From Casp-actino8 sp965659595 (GTDB lineage: Bacteria > Actinomycetota > Acidimicrobiia > Acidimicrobiales > Ilumatobacteraceae), in NCBI GenBank assembly GCA_965659595.1, contig CBFHWN010000005.1, positions 1 through 64,000 of the forward strand: a stretch of 64,000 nucleotides of DNA. Direction: 5' to 3'. Both the position numbers and the translations under genes were made by a program. Every line of letters starts with the position of its first letter. The stretch's first letter is position 1. A model generated the notes under the pieces. It did no database searches. It was not told where the DNA came from and was given only the letters and a program-made list of their open reading frames with translations. Positions 32,502-40,422 of this stretch are shown here, in pieces.

Positions 32502-33530
32502 ATGTCGATCTTGTTCGCCACGCACGAGGCGTACCTCGATCACCTGACCGGATCAGGTCATCCTGAGCGCCCCGAACGTTTGAATGCGGTGCTCGCCGGA
32601 GCACGGAATGCCGAGGTGGCCGATGCCCTGGTGCCCGTCGAACCCGTCGCGGCAACGCGCGATGACCTACTTCGAGTGCACACGCCACGTCTGGTCGATC
32701 GGCTGGAGTCGATCGTTCGATCGGGTGGAGGCCGTCTCGATCCCGACACCGTGGCGTCGTCGGGATCGTGGGAAGCGGCCACTCGGGCCGCTGGGGCCGG
32801 CTTGTCGGCGATACGTGAACTCGTTGCCGGCCGTGGTGATGCCGCCTTTTGCGCCGTTCGCCCTCCTGGTCACCATGCGACTCGGGACGACTCGATGGGG
32901 TTTTGCTTGGTGTCGAACGTGGCGGTGGCCGCTGCCTCCCTGGCCGATCAGGGTGAACGGGTGATGGTGGTCGATATCGACGCGCATCATGGCAACGGCA
33001 CGCAGGACGTGTTCTACGACGATCCACGTGTTCTTTACGTCTCCCTGCATCAGTGGCCTCTGTATCCAGGTACTGGCTGGTACGACGAGATCGGGCGCGG
33101 TGACGGTCTGGGCTTCACCCTCAACGTTCCGGTGCCACCGCGGTCCACCGGTGACGTGTACCGATTGGCAATCGATGAACTGATCGTTCCGGCATGTGGG
33201 CGGTTCGCGCCCACATGGATGATCGTCTCAGCCGGATTCGACGGTCATCGCAACGATCCGATCACCGATCTGTCGTTGTCATCGGGCGATTTCTTCGATG
33301 TCGTGTCGCGACTCGTCGCGCTCGTACCAGCGGGTCGACGACTCGTGATGCTGGAGGGTGGTTACGACCTCGATGCGTTGAGTTTGTCGACGGCGGCATG
33401 TCTTGGTGCACTCGCCGACCGAACGTGCCGGCCCGAACCAGCGACATCGTCCGACCCGGAGTCGTCGGGATTTGCCATGGTTCGTTCGGTGAGTCGCTGG
33501 TGGCGTGAACGCGAACTTCCGGCCCTCTGA
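32502..33530 (+). CDS. Histone deacetylase-like (class II HDAC/AcuC-type) amidohydrolase
   Basis: 342 residues from ATG 32502, at ILFATHEAYLDHLTGSGHPERPERL. The zinc-hydrolase motifs are all present: RPPGHHA (about 123), VVDIDAHHGNGTQDVFY (about 153-170), SAGFDGHRNDP (about 240) and LEGGYD (about 284). Bacterial members deacetylate acetyl-lysine proteins or acetylpolyamines. The neighbouring divergent acetyltransferase makes a protein- or polyamine-acetylation pair tempting, but this is inference. The start has a leaderless promoter signature. Confidence 0.93.
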   Translation: MSILFATHEAYLDHLTGSGHPERPERLNAVLAGARNAEVADALVPVEPVAATRDDLLRVHTPRLVDRLESIVRSGGGRLDPDTVASSGSWEAATRAAGAGLSAIRELVAGRGDAAFCAVRPPGHHATRDDSMGFCLVSNVAVAAASLADQGERVMVVDIDAHHGNGTQDVFYDDPRVLYVSLHQWPLYPGTGWYDEIGRGDGLGFTLNVPVPPRSTGDVYRLAIDELIVPACGRFAPTWMIVSAGFDGHRNDPITDLSLSSGDFFDVVSRLVALVPAGRRLVMLEGGYDLDALSLSTAACLGALADRTCRPEPATSSDPESSGFAMVRSVSRWWRERELPAL

Positions 33531-33544
33531 ACGTTCATTCGTCG

Positions 33545-33550
33545 TAACCT
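33545..33550 (+). promoter_or_regulatory. -10 element TAACCT of a leaderless promoter
   Basis: It lies 6 nt before the GTG at 33557 of pcnA. The block TAACCTGCCGTTGTG differs at one base from the block before the polyprenyl synthase at 58555. Confidence 0.55.
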
Positions 33551-33556
33551 GCCGTT

Positions 33557-34978
33557 GTGATCCCCGAGCGCTTCGCACCCGTTCTCGCCGAAGTGGCCGA
33601 CTTGGCCGCGTTGTTCCGGGCTGGCAACCAACGGCTCTTTCTGGTTGGCGGGACCGTTCGCGATTTACTCCTCGGCATCGACACGGCTGACCTCGATTTC
33701 GATGCGACCACCGACGCGCGCCCCGATGAAATCAAGAAGTTGATCGCCCCTTGGGCCGATGCGGTCTGGACGCAAGGAGAGAGGTTCGGGACGATCGGGG
33801 CTCGTAAGGGTGAGCGCGTGTACGAGATCACCACACATCGGGCCGAGGCGTATCATCCCGACACACGCAAACCCGACGTCGAGTTCGCCGATGCCATCGA
33901 GACCGACCTGTCGCGACGTGACTTCACGATCAATTCCATGGCGCTCGAGGTGACGTCGGACGATCCGACGCTCGTCGATCCGTTCGAAGGTGTGGCCGAC
34001 CTCATGTCTCGAACGCTGCGAACTCCCCTCGATCCCGACATCAGCTTCAGCGACGATCCGTTGCGCATGATGCGGGCCGCGCGGTTCGTGGCCAAATTGA
34101 AGATGACGCCTACGCCCGAACTGGTCGAGGCGGTTCGTCGTATGAAGGATCGAGTCGACATCGTGTCGGCGGAACGCGTTCGCGACGAACTCAACAAGTT
34201 GATCGTGGTCGACTCGCCGTCGACCGGTTTGTGGTTCCTGGTCGAGACGGGTCTTGCCGATCGTTTCCTGCCCGAGTTGCCGGCCATGCGTCTCGAAAAC
34301 GACCCGATTCATCGACACAAGGATGTTCTCACGCACACGCTGGCCGTGATCGAGAACGTGCGTCCCGACGCCCGTGACGACTTTGACTTTCGCCTCACTC
34401 GCCTGGCCGCACTGTTCCACGACGTGGGCAAGCCGAAGACCCGGGGTTATCTCGAGGGCAAAGGGACGACGTTCCACATGCACGACGTGGTGGGGGCGAA
34501 GATCACGAAGAAGCGTCTGGTGGCCCTACGTTTTCCCAACGAAGACGTCGACAAGATCACCGAACTCGTTCGTTTGCATCTGCGTTTCCACACCTACGGA
34601 ATGGGCTGGACCGACGCGGCGGTGCGTCGCTATGTGACCGACGCTGGCGACCTGCTCTCCGAACTGAACGTGTTGACCCGCTGTGATTGCACCACCCGAA
34701 ACGAGAAGAAAGCGGCCCGGTTGTCGCGCCGCATGGACGAACTCGAGGAGCGCATCGACGTGCTGGCCGCCCAGGAGGAGCTGAAGGCGATACGCCCCGA
34801 GCTCGACGGCGATCAGGTGATGACACAACTCGGCATCGGACCGTCCCGAGCCGTGGGCGACGCGCTGGCGTTCTTGCTCGAGATTCGATTGGATGAGGGT
34901 CTGGTGGGCGAGGACGAGATTCGACGCCGTCTGAACGATTGGTGGACGGCGCGCCAGGCCGGTGTCGTACAGGGCTAA
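33557..34978 (+). CDS. CCA tRNA nucleotidyltransferase with HD domain
   Basis: 473 residues. The polymerase head contains LVGGTVRDLLLGIDTADLDFDATTDA (catalytic Asp pair) and the RRDFTINSMA motif with downstream DPFEGVADL, all normal for class II CCA-adding enzymes. An HD phosphohydrolase domain follows with HRHKDVLTHTLAVIENV and LFHDVGKPKTR (about 254-300). In actinobacteria this gene (called pcnA, Rv3907c) makes the CCA tail of tRNAs. The TAA stop forms part of the next gene's -10 hexamer. Confidence 0.94.
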   Translation: MIPERFAPVLAEVADLAALFRAGNQRLFLVGGTVRDLLLGIDTADLDFDATTDARPDEIKKLIAPWADAVWTQGERFGTIGARKGERVYEITTHRAEAYHPDTRKPDVEFADAIETDLSRRDFTINSMALEVTSDDPTLVDPFEGVADLMSRTLRTPLDPDISFSDDPLRMMRAARFVAKLKMTPTPELVEAVRRMKDRVDIVSAERVRDELNKLIVVDSPSTGLWFLVETGLADRFLPELPAMRLENDPIHRHKDVLTHTLAVIENVRPDARDDFDFRLTRLAALFHDVGKPKTRGYLEGKGTTFHMHDVVGAKITKKRLVALRFPNEDVDKITELVRLHLRFHTYGMGWTDAAVRRYVTDAGDLLSELNVLTRCDCTTRNEKKAARLSRRMDELEERIDVLAAQEELKAIRPELDGDQVMTQLGIGPSRAVGDALAFLLEIRLDEGLVGEDEIRRRLNDWWTARQAGVVQG

Positions 34979-34981
34979 CCT
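34976..34981 (+). promoter_or_regulatory. -10 element TAACCT overlapping the pcnA stop codon
   Basis: TAACCT contains the TAA stop of pcnA (34976-34978) and lies 7 nt before the ATG at 34989. This argues that the DUF5318 gene starts at 34989 and is leaderless. Confidence 0.5.
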
Positions 34982-34988
34982 GCCCTCG

Positions 34989-35447
34989 ATGTCGCGTGGT
35001 GACGAGTCGAGTCGAACGGAGCGCTCGCGCGATTCGTTCGCGGCGAGTTCGTTCCGTGGAATGTCCACGTTCAGGGGTGGTCTCGTCGACCACCGGATGG
35101 CTCGCCGGGCCACCATCAACGAGGTTCATCGCGGACGCCTCGGACGGGAAGAAGTGTGCGATGCGCATCCTGAACTCATGCGCGCCGCCCGCTCGGTGGG
35201 GAAGCGCACCGAGGCGATCTGTCCGATCTGTGAGGACGACAACCTGGTTCTCGTGACCTACGTGTTCGGTCCGCGACTGCCTGCCCAAGGTCGACTGGCG
35301 GCCGACAACGACGAGTTGGCGTCTTTCCATCGGCGTCCCGAGGAGTACACGGCTTACGTAGTCGAAGCCTGTTGTTCGTGTCGCTGGCACTACCTCGTGC
35401 GGGCCCTACCGATCGGCGGCCAGCGCGGTCGCCGGCAGGTGGGGTGA
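34989..35447 (+). CDS. DUF5318 protein with zinc-binding Cys pairs
   Basis: 152 residues from ATG 34989; the conserved family region begins at MSTFRGGLVDHRMARRATINEV (ATG 35061), so the N-terminal 24 residues are a Ser/Arg-rich extension that is less certain. Two Cys pairs, ICPICEDD and EACCSCRWH, would form a zinc ribbon. VYVFG-like strands lie between them (LVLVTYVFGPRLP). The family is conserved in actinobacteria (Rv0049) upstream of the rpsF operon. Function unknown. Confidence 0.82.
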   Translation: MSRGDESSRTERSRDSFAASSFRGMSTFRGGLVDHRMARRATINEVHRGRLGREEVCDAHPELMRAARSVGKRTEAICPICEDDNLVLVTYVFGPRLPAQGRLAADNDELASFHRRPEEYTAYVVEACCSCRWHYLVRALPIGGQRGRRQVG

Positions 35448-35454
35448 CGTTCTC

Positions 35455-36114
35455 GTGGCCAAACGCGATCTCACCGGTTCGTCGGGTCTGAGTCGTCTCG
35501 GCTTGTCGACCCGTTCGTCGCGTAACAACCGGTGGCTGTCCTACGACGCCAGTCGCCGTCTGCAGCGCGATGCCCTCACCGGCATCGTGATGGTGATCGT
35601 TGCCGCGCTCGGCTTGTTGCTCATGGGAGCGTTCACGGATTCGTTCGCCGTACAGTTCGTCGACGGTGTCCCGGTGGCCGAAGGCAAGGAGTGCCAACTC
35701 TTCCAAGTGTTCTCACCCGACGATCCAACCACTCCGATGCGACCGATCGTCGATTGTGGCGATGAAGCGAGTATCGGGTTCTCAGGAGTGATCCGGCACG
35801 TTCTGGTGGCTATCGGAGCCGTCGGAGTCTTTCTTCTTCTCAGCGCAGTGTTCTCGCTGCTGCTCTCGTCGCGGATGCCGCAGGAGACGTTGGCGGTCCC
35901 GTTCTGTGTGGCGGCCATCCTGCTCGGCATGATCGCCCTGTGGTGGGGACTGGGTGACATGGGCGGACCGGCCCTCGTGGTGCAGGCCGAACGTGACCAG
36001 GCCGTGACCGGCTTGTTGCGTCGCGGTGGTCAGTTCTCGACCGAACGCGGAGCCGTATCGGCCGGTGTCGGGCTGATCGCAGCCTCCATCGTCAGACTCA
36101 CGCGACCTGTCTGA
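35455..36114 (+). CDS. Membrane protein with three or four helices
   Basis: 219 residues from GTG 35455, seven bases behind the DUF5318 gene. Hydrophobic spans are visible at about 42-60 (GIVMVIVAALGLLLMGAF), 112-135 (VLVAIGAVGVFLLLSAVFSLLL) and 144-166 (LAVPFCVAAILLGMIALWWGLG). A further moderately hydrophobic stretch GAVSAGVGLIAASIVRL lies near the C-terminus. The loop between spans 1 and 2 contains two Cys (CQLF, CGDE) and is probably external. No family recognised. In mycobacteria a penicillin-binding protein gene lies near this position; none is present here. Confidence 0.7.
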   Translation: MAKRDLTGSSGLSRLGLSTRSSRNNRWLSYDASRRLQRDALTGIVMVIVAALGLLLMGAFTDSFAVQFVDGVPVAEGKECQLFQVFSPDDPTTPMRPIVDCGDEASIGFSGVIRHVLVAIGAVGVFLLLSAVFSLLLSSRMPQETLAVPFCVAAILLGMIALWWGLGDMGGPALVVQAERDQAVTGLLRRGGQFSTERGAVSAGVGLIAASIVRLTRPV

Positions 36115-36268
36115 CCTGGATCGAAAGGGTGTTCGGGCCGGCCGGCCAGGTTGCTCTGCCACACCCGTCAGCCATGATCATGAGGTGCCGTTGTTCCGCT
36201 CGTCGTCCCACACTCCCGGTCGGGTCGACCGAAGGCGCCGGTACACTTCCCGAGTCCAGTTAGACCCT

Positions 36269-36303
36269 GCCCCGCACGGGGCCCCGAGCCGGAAACCCGG
36301 TTC
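36269..36303 (+). promoter_or_regulatory. Two hairpins in the rpsF leader
   Basis: The 216-bp region 36115-36330 has no gene. It holds GCCCCGCACGGGGC (36269-36282, 5-bp stem) and, three bases on, GAGCCGGAAACCCGGTTC (36286-36303, 7-bp stem with one G-U). Leaders of rpsF mRNAs in many bacteria carry a hairpin bound by the S6:S18 complex for feedback; these hairpins are the candidates. A strong AGGGAGGT lies 11 nt before the rpsF ATG. Confidence 0.4.
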
Positions 36304-36330
36304 GCGACCGAAGGGAGGTTCACGCAGATC

Positions 36331-36654
36331 ATGCGTGCCTACGAATTGATGATCATTATCGACGGAACTGTCGACGATGCCGTGGCCCAGCGATGGGCAT
36401 CCGATGTCACCAAGTCCGTGAAGGCGGCCGGTGGCGAAGTGCACGGGAAGCCCGATTGGTGGGGCAAGCGCCGTTTGGCCTACCCGATCAAGAAGAAGGA
36501 AGACGGCTACTACGCCGTTTTCAACCTCGTCGCCCCCGCCGGCGCTCTCGACGAGTTCGAGCGCTCACTGCGGATCTCCGACGACATCCTGCGCCACAAG
36601 TTGTTGCGTCTCCCCGATGCCGAAGCGGCTCGGCGAGGCCTGACGGCGGCCTGA
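36331..36654 (+). CDS. rpsF: 30S ribosomal protein S6
   Basis: 107 residues, MRAYELMIIIDGTVDD at the start and GKRRLAYPIKKKEDGYYAVFNL in the middle, both diagnostic of S6. The length lacks the acidic C-terminal extension modified by RimK in some bacteria. First gene of the rpsF-ssb-rpsR-rplI operon. S6 pairs with S18 encoded two genes downstream. Confidence 0.98.
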   Translation: MRAYELMIIIDGTVDDAVAQRWASDVTKSVKAAGGEVHGKPDWWGKRRLAYPIKKKEDGYYAVFNLVAPAGALDEFERSLRISDDILRHKLLRLPDAEAARRGLTAA

Positions 36655-36691
36655 GCGCGGTCGGTCACCGTCACACCGCTAGGAGGACACC

Positions 36692-37138
36692 ATGGCATCC
36701 AACTCCATTACCGTCGTCGGGAATCTCACCCGCGACCCCGAACTTCGCTTCACCCAGTCGGGTAAGCCGACCGTCACGCTCGGTCTCGCCGTCAATCGCC
36801 GCTATCAGGTGAACGGTGAATGGCAGGAGCAGACCTCGTACATGAACGTGGTCGCTTGGGATCAGCTCGCTGAGAACATCGCAGCGTCGCTCACCAAGGG
36901 CAGCCGTGTGCTCGTCAGCGGACGTCTCGACGTCCGTGAGTACGAAGCTCGCGATGGCGGAAAGCGCACCGCTGTCGACATCGTGGCCGACGAAATCGGC
37001 CCGTCGTTGCGGTGGGCGACCGCCTCGGTCGAGCGCACCCCCGGTCGCGGTGATGGCGGCGGCGGATACAGCGGCGGTGGCCGTTCATCCGCTCCGGCCC
37101 CGGCCGCCGATTCCTACCCCGACGAAGAACCGTTCTGA
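36692..37138 (+). CDS. ssb: Single-stranded DNA-binding protein
   Basis: 148 residues, preceded by AGGAGG. The OB-fold begins SITVVGNLTRDPELRFTQSGKPTVTLGLAVNRR and contains the aromatic stacking residues WQEQTSYMNVVAW. The Gly-rich linker GDGGGGYSGGGRSS leads to the acidic tip DEEPF, a variant of the usual DDDIPF partner-binding tail. Lies between rpsF and rpsR as in most bacteria. Confidence 0.97.
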   Translation: MASNSITVVGNLTRDPELRFTQSGKPTVTLGLAVNRRYQVNGEWQEQTSYMNVVAWDQLAENIAASLTKGSRVLVSGRLDVREYEARDGGKRTAVDIVADEIGPSLRWATASVERTPGRGDGGGGYSGGGRSSAPAPAADSYPDEEPF

Positions 37139-37175
37139 TCATCACGATCTCTCTACGACCCAAGGACACTTCCCC

Positions 37176-37577
37176 ATGAGCAACAACAACAAGAAAGCCC
37201 CTCGTCGCGGCGCCCCCAAGGACACCGGACGCAAGATCAAGAAGAAGGCCAACATTCTGTCGGCCGAAAAAGTCGAGTACATCGACTACAAGGACGTGAA
37301 TCTGCTGCAGCGGTTCATGTCCGACCGTTCCAAGATTCGCGGCCAAAAGATCAATGGGAACACCGTTCAACAGCAGCGTGAATTGGCCACAGCCATCAAG
37401 AACGCTCGTGAGATGGCGCTTTTGCCGTACACGAAGCGGGTGGCTTCGGCCGGACGTGGTCCGCGTCGCGGTCCGGCTGCCGAGCGAGCAAGTGAACAGG
37501 TCGCCGAGGTCGAGATGACCGATCAGGTCGAGACCGAGGTCGTGGAGACTGGCGCCGACGCAGAAGGTGAGGCCTGA
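37176..37577 (+). CDS. rpsR: 30S ribosomal protein S18, Cys-free form with long acidic tail
   Basis: 133 residues from ATG 37176; the frame is open upstream into ssb but that part is not conserved. The core KKKANILSAEKVEYIDYKDVNLLQRFMSDRSKIRG and the C-terminal RELATAIKNAREMALLPYT are S18. There is no Cys, so this is the zinc-free type, whereas the main copy in many actinobacteria binds zinc. About 45 residues beyond the usual end (PAAERASEQVAEVEMTDQVETEV..) form an acidic tail, making the protein almost twice as long as usual. Confidence 0.95.
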   Translation: MSNNNKKAPRRGAPKDTGRKIKKKANILSAEKVEYIDYKDVNLLQRFMSDRSKIRGQKINGNTVQQQRELATAIKNAREMALLPYTKRVASAGRGPRRGPAAERASEQVAEVEMTDQVETEVVETGADAEGEA

Positions 37578-37579
37578 TC

Positions 37580-38026
37580 ATGAAGGTGATTCTTCGTTCC
37601 GACATCTCCGGGCTTGGTAAGCGCGGTGACATCGTCGAGGTGGCCGACGGCCACGGTCGCAACTTCCTGCTGCCGCGCGGTCTGGCCATCAAGGCTTCCG
37701 ATGGTGCTCTCAGCCAGGCGGCTGCCATGCGCCGTCGTCGCGACTTGCGTGACGCCGCCGATCGTGAATCGGCCCAGACCGTGGCGACGGTTTTGGTGAG
37801 CAAGGTCATCGAAGTGGCCGCCAAGGCTGGTCCCGAGGGTCGTCTCTACGGTTCGATTCATGCGACCGACGTGGCCGAGGCCGTTTCAGCTCAAGCCGGT
37901 GTCGAGCTCGACCGCAAGAAGATCATGGTCCCCGACCACATCAAGACCGTGGGCGAGTACTCGGTGGGGGCGCATCCGCATCCCGACGTCGAGTTCTCTT
38001 TCACGATCAACGTCGTCGCTCAGTGA
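37580..38026 (+). CDS. rplI: 50S ribosomal protein L9
   Basis: 148 residues. The start MKVILRSDISGLGKRGDIVEVADGHGRNFLLPRGLAIKA is the L9 N-terminal signature, followed by the connecting helix and the C-terminal domain with LYGSIHATDVAEAV. It lies two bases behind rpsR, so ribosomes probably re-initiate. Confidence 0.98.
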   Translation: MKVILRSDISGLGKRGDIVEVADGHGRNFLLPRGLAIKASDGALSQAAAMRRRRDLRDAADRESAQTVATVLVSKVIEVAAKAGPEGRLYGSIHATDVAEAVSAQAGVELDRKKIMVPDHIKTVGEYSVGAHPHPDVEFSFTINVVAQ

Positions 38027-38037
38027 CCTCGATCGGG

Positions 38038-38069
38038 GTTCATCCACAGGATCCCGGCCATTGTCCACA
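38038..38069. promoter_or_regulatory. DnaA-box-like sites in front of dnaB
   Basis: In the 103-bp rplI-dnaB gap, TTCATCCACA (38038-38047) and a perfect TTGTCCACA (38061-38069) lie about two helical turns apart on the same strand. TTCACAGGG follows. This is unlike the neighbouring sequence and suggests DnaA binding before the replicative helicase gene. Confidence 0.5.
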
Positions 38070-38129
38070 GGAAGTTCACAGGGATGTCCCTCTAGCGATC
38101 AACAGGTTTGATGGGGGAAGGTGGGTCTC

Positions 38130-39569
38130 GTGACCGACACGTATTCCTCGTCAGGATCCTCGTCCGGCCGTCCGGGTCGGGGCAACGGGTCGCGTCCGAT
38201 GTCATCGGACCGCGTGCCCCCGCACAACCTGAGTGCTGAAGAGTCGTTGCTCGGCGCGTTACTGCTGTCGCGTGAGGCCGTGAACACGATCAGCGAACTC
38301 GGGATGCAACCCGACTTTTTCTATCGGGCGGCCCATCAGCACGTGTTCGACGCCATGCGCTCGTTACTCGCCGGTGGCCAACCGGTCGACGCGGTGACCG
38401 TGGCCGATGAACTGCGTAAGGCCGGTCTTCTCGACGAGATCGGTGGCATGGACTTCCTGCTACGCCTGCAGAACACCACACCAGTCATCGGCAACGTGCA
38501 CCGGTACGCCAAGATCGTCAACGACACGGCTGCCCTGCGGCGCCTCATCGGTGTGGCAAGCGAGATCGCTGAGATCGCCTACTCCGAACCTGACGACGTG
38601 GCGAAGGCCCTTGATACTGCCGAGAGCAAAGTGTTCGAAGTCGCTGACGATCGTGTGGTCGATTCAGTGGCTGAAATTCGCGACGTGCTGCGACTCACGA
38701 CCGACGAACTCGAACGGCGCTACACCGAGAAGGTGGGCGTCACCGGCGTTGCCACCGGATTCGTCGACCTCGACAATGTTCTGCTCGGTCTCCAGCCGGC
38801 ATCCCTCGTGATCGTGGGTGCTCGTCCGTCAATGGGTAAGTCGGCGTTCGCTCTCAATATCGCCACTCACGTGGCCAAGAACACGCGCAAGCCGGTGCTC
38901 GTGTTTTCCTTAGAAATGAGCCACAGTGAAATGGCTCAGCGAATCCTGTCGTCGGAGGCCCGTGTCGACACCAAGAAACTGCGCACCGGAAACCTGACCG
39001 GTAACGAGTGGAGCGATGTCAACAATGCGGTCGGACGTCTGGAGGTGCCGTTGTTCCTCGACGACAACCCAGCCGTGACCGTGATGGAGATCAGAGCCAA
39101 AGCTCGTCGACTGAAGGCTCGTTACGACGATCTCGGTCTCATCGTCATCGACTATCTCCAGCTCATGGGTGGCAATACTCGAGCTGAGAACCGTCAGCTC
39201 GAAGTGAGCGACATCAGCCGAAACCTGAAGGTGTTGGCTCGTGAGTTGAACGTGCCCATCGTGGCTCTCAGTCAGTTGAGCCGTCGTCTCGAGGAGCGAT
39301 CCGACAAGAAGCCGCAACTCGCCGACCTTCGTGAATCGGGTTCGCTCGAACAGGACGCCGATGTCGTCATGTTCATCCACCGCGAAGAGGTGTACAAGCA
39401 GGACTCGATGGATCCATCGTTGCGTGGTATGGCCGACCTCATCGTGGCCAAACATCGCGCTGGCGAACTCGCCAACCTCAAGTTGGTGTTCCAGGGTGAG
39501 TTCACATTGTTCCGCAGCGCGGCTCGTGGGATCTCGAATCGTTCCGACGATCCGGGCGAGGCGACTTAG
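38130..39569 (+). CDS. dnaB: Replicative DNA helicase DnaB
   Basis: 479 residues from GTG 38130 (GGGGGAAGG lies 8 nt upstream); an in-frame GTG at 38121 would sit in that ribosome site. After a Ser/Gly-rich leader come the N-terminal domain VPPHNLSAEESLLGALLLS and the RecA-like motor with Walker A GARPSMGKSAF, Walker B LGLIVIDYLQLM, and the arginine-finger region SLEQDADVVMFIHRE. No intein is present, unlike in several mycobacterial DnaB genes. It unwinds DNA at the fork and would be loaded by the DUF721/DciA protein. Confidence 0.97.
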   Translation: MTDTYSSSGSSSGRPGRGNGSRPMSSDRVPPHNLSAEESLLGALLLSREAVNTISELGMQPDFFYRAAHQHVFDAMRSLLAGGQPVDAVTVADELRKAGLLDEIGGMDFLLRLQNTTPVIGNVHRYAKIVNDTAALRRLIGVASEIAEIAYSEPDDVAKALDTAESKVFEVADDRVVDSVAEIRDVLRLTTDELERRYTEKVGVTGVATGFVDLDNVLLGLQPASLVIVGARPSMGKSAFALNIATHVAKNTRKPVLVFSLEMSHSEMAQRILSSEARVDTKKLRTGNLTGNEWSDVNNAVGRLEVPLFLDDNPAVTVMEIRAKARRLKARYDDLGLIVIDYLQLMGGNTRAENRQLEVSDISRNLKVLARELNVPIVALSQLSRRLEERSDKKPQLADLRESGSLEQDADVVMFIHREEVYKQDSMDPSLRGMADLIVAKHRAGELANLKLVFQGEFTLFRSAARGISNRSDDPGEAT

Positions 39570-39576
39570 CAGTCGT

Positions 39577-40134
39577 TCAGCCCGAGGGCAGCAACACCGG
39601 ATCGCCTTCCGGTTGCCAGATTTTGGCGCCGAACATCTTTTCCATCTCGGGTTGCGGATTCATGAGCAGTTCCATGGCGTGGGCCTTCTCCTCGTCGGTG
39701 AAGTCGCGCACGGTGTGACAGAACTCGACGGTGTTGCCTTCGGGGTCGCGGATGTAGATCGATCGGCAGAACTCGTGGTCGACCTCGAGGACGGTCTGTC
39801 CGCACGCACGCCAGCGTTCACGATGACGTTCGAGGTCGTCGGCGGTGGGCGCATCGAAGGCGAGGTGGTTGGCCCACCAGGGCAGGCCGGCACTCTTATT
39901 GAGGTTGGTGCCGAACTCGGTTCCGATGGAGTCGTCGTGTATCTCCCAGAAGGCAATCATTCCTTGTTCACCAGACGGCGACGTTCCAGTGGAGTAGAAG
40001 AAGTGCTTGCTCCACCCTCCTTCGGGCGTGGGAGCGGTCACGACTTTCACGAGCTCGAAACCCATGACACGGGTGTAGAAGTCGTAGTTGGCGGCCGTGT
40101 CGTGGATGGCGATGGCGACGTGATGGAAACCCAT
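39577..40134 (-). CDS. VOC-family dioxygenase/lyase-like protein
   Basis: 185 residues. GFHHVAIAIHDTAANYDFYTRVMGFELVKV at the start and YIRDPEGNTVEFCHTVRDF near the end are the two halves of a glyoxalase/extradiol dioxygenase fold; His at HHVAI, His in WANHLAF and Glu in VEFCH form a plausible metal triad. The C-terminal 30 residues (MELLMNPQPEMEKMFGAKIW) extend beyond the domain. Substrate unknown. A TAAGAC hexamer is 7 nt from the ATG, so it may be leaderless. Convergent with dnaB across 7 bp. Confidence 0.85.
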   Translation of the reverse strand: MGFHHVAIAIHDTAANYDFYTRVMGFELVKVVTAPTPEGGWSKHFFYSTGTSPSGEQGMIAFWEIHDDSIGTEFGTNLNKSAGLPWWANHLAFDAPTADDLERHRERWRACGQTVLEVDHEFCRSIYIRDPEGNTVEFCHTVRDFTDEEKAHAMELLMNPQPEMEKMFGAKIWQPEGDPVLLPSG

Positions 40135-40141
40135 GAATGCA

Positions 40142-40147
40142 GTCTTA
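40142..40147 (-). promoter_or_regulatory. -10 element TAAGAC of a leaderless promoter
   Basis: It lies 7 nt before the ATG at 40134. The sixth base is C rather than the usual T. Confidence 0.35.
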
Positions 40148-40214
40148 CCCGTTGGACAGCCTGGTGGCGACGCCGAGAGCGATGGTGAGGTGTCGGGCTG
40201 GCAGAATGGTCGTC

Positions 40215-40421
40215 ATGTTCCTTGGCGAAGACCTGCTCGTTTGGCTGGTGCTGGCCCTCGGAGGAGCACTCTTCGTCGGCAACGCCTTGGCAGTGGTGAA
40301 GCCACCGCCCAAGGCACAAGACGGTGATCTGGCTCGTGCACCACTGGCACGGAGTGTGTTGATGGCCGTCGTCGGATTGGTCGCGGCGGTGTGGTCGCTC
40401 GCGTCGCTGATCTCGGGTTGA
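40215..40421 (+). CDS. Small two-helix membrane protein
   Basis: 68 residues from ATG 40215, with a CAGAAT hexamer ending 7 nt upstream; an alternative ATG is at 40206. Two hydrophobic spans are visible: LLVWLVLALGGALFVGNALAVV and SVLMAVVGLVAAVWSLASLI, joined by a Pro/Lys/Arg loop. Function unknown. It is followed after one base by the HD-domain gene, so the two are translated together. Confidence 0.7.
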   Translation: MFLGEDLLVWLVLALGGALFVGNALAVVKPPPKAQDGDLARAPLARSVLMAVVGLVAAVWSLASLISG

Positions 40422-40422
40422 G

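Noticed and set aside
36906..37175. S18 extended upstream into ssb
   Set aside because: It is the +1 frame of ssb; S18 homology begins at ATG 37176.
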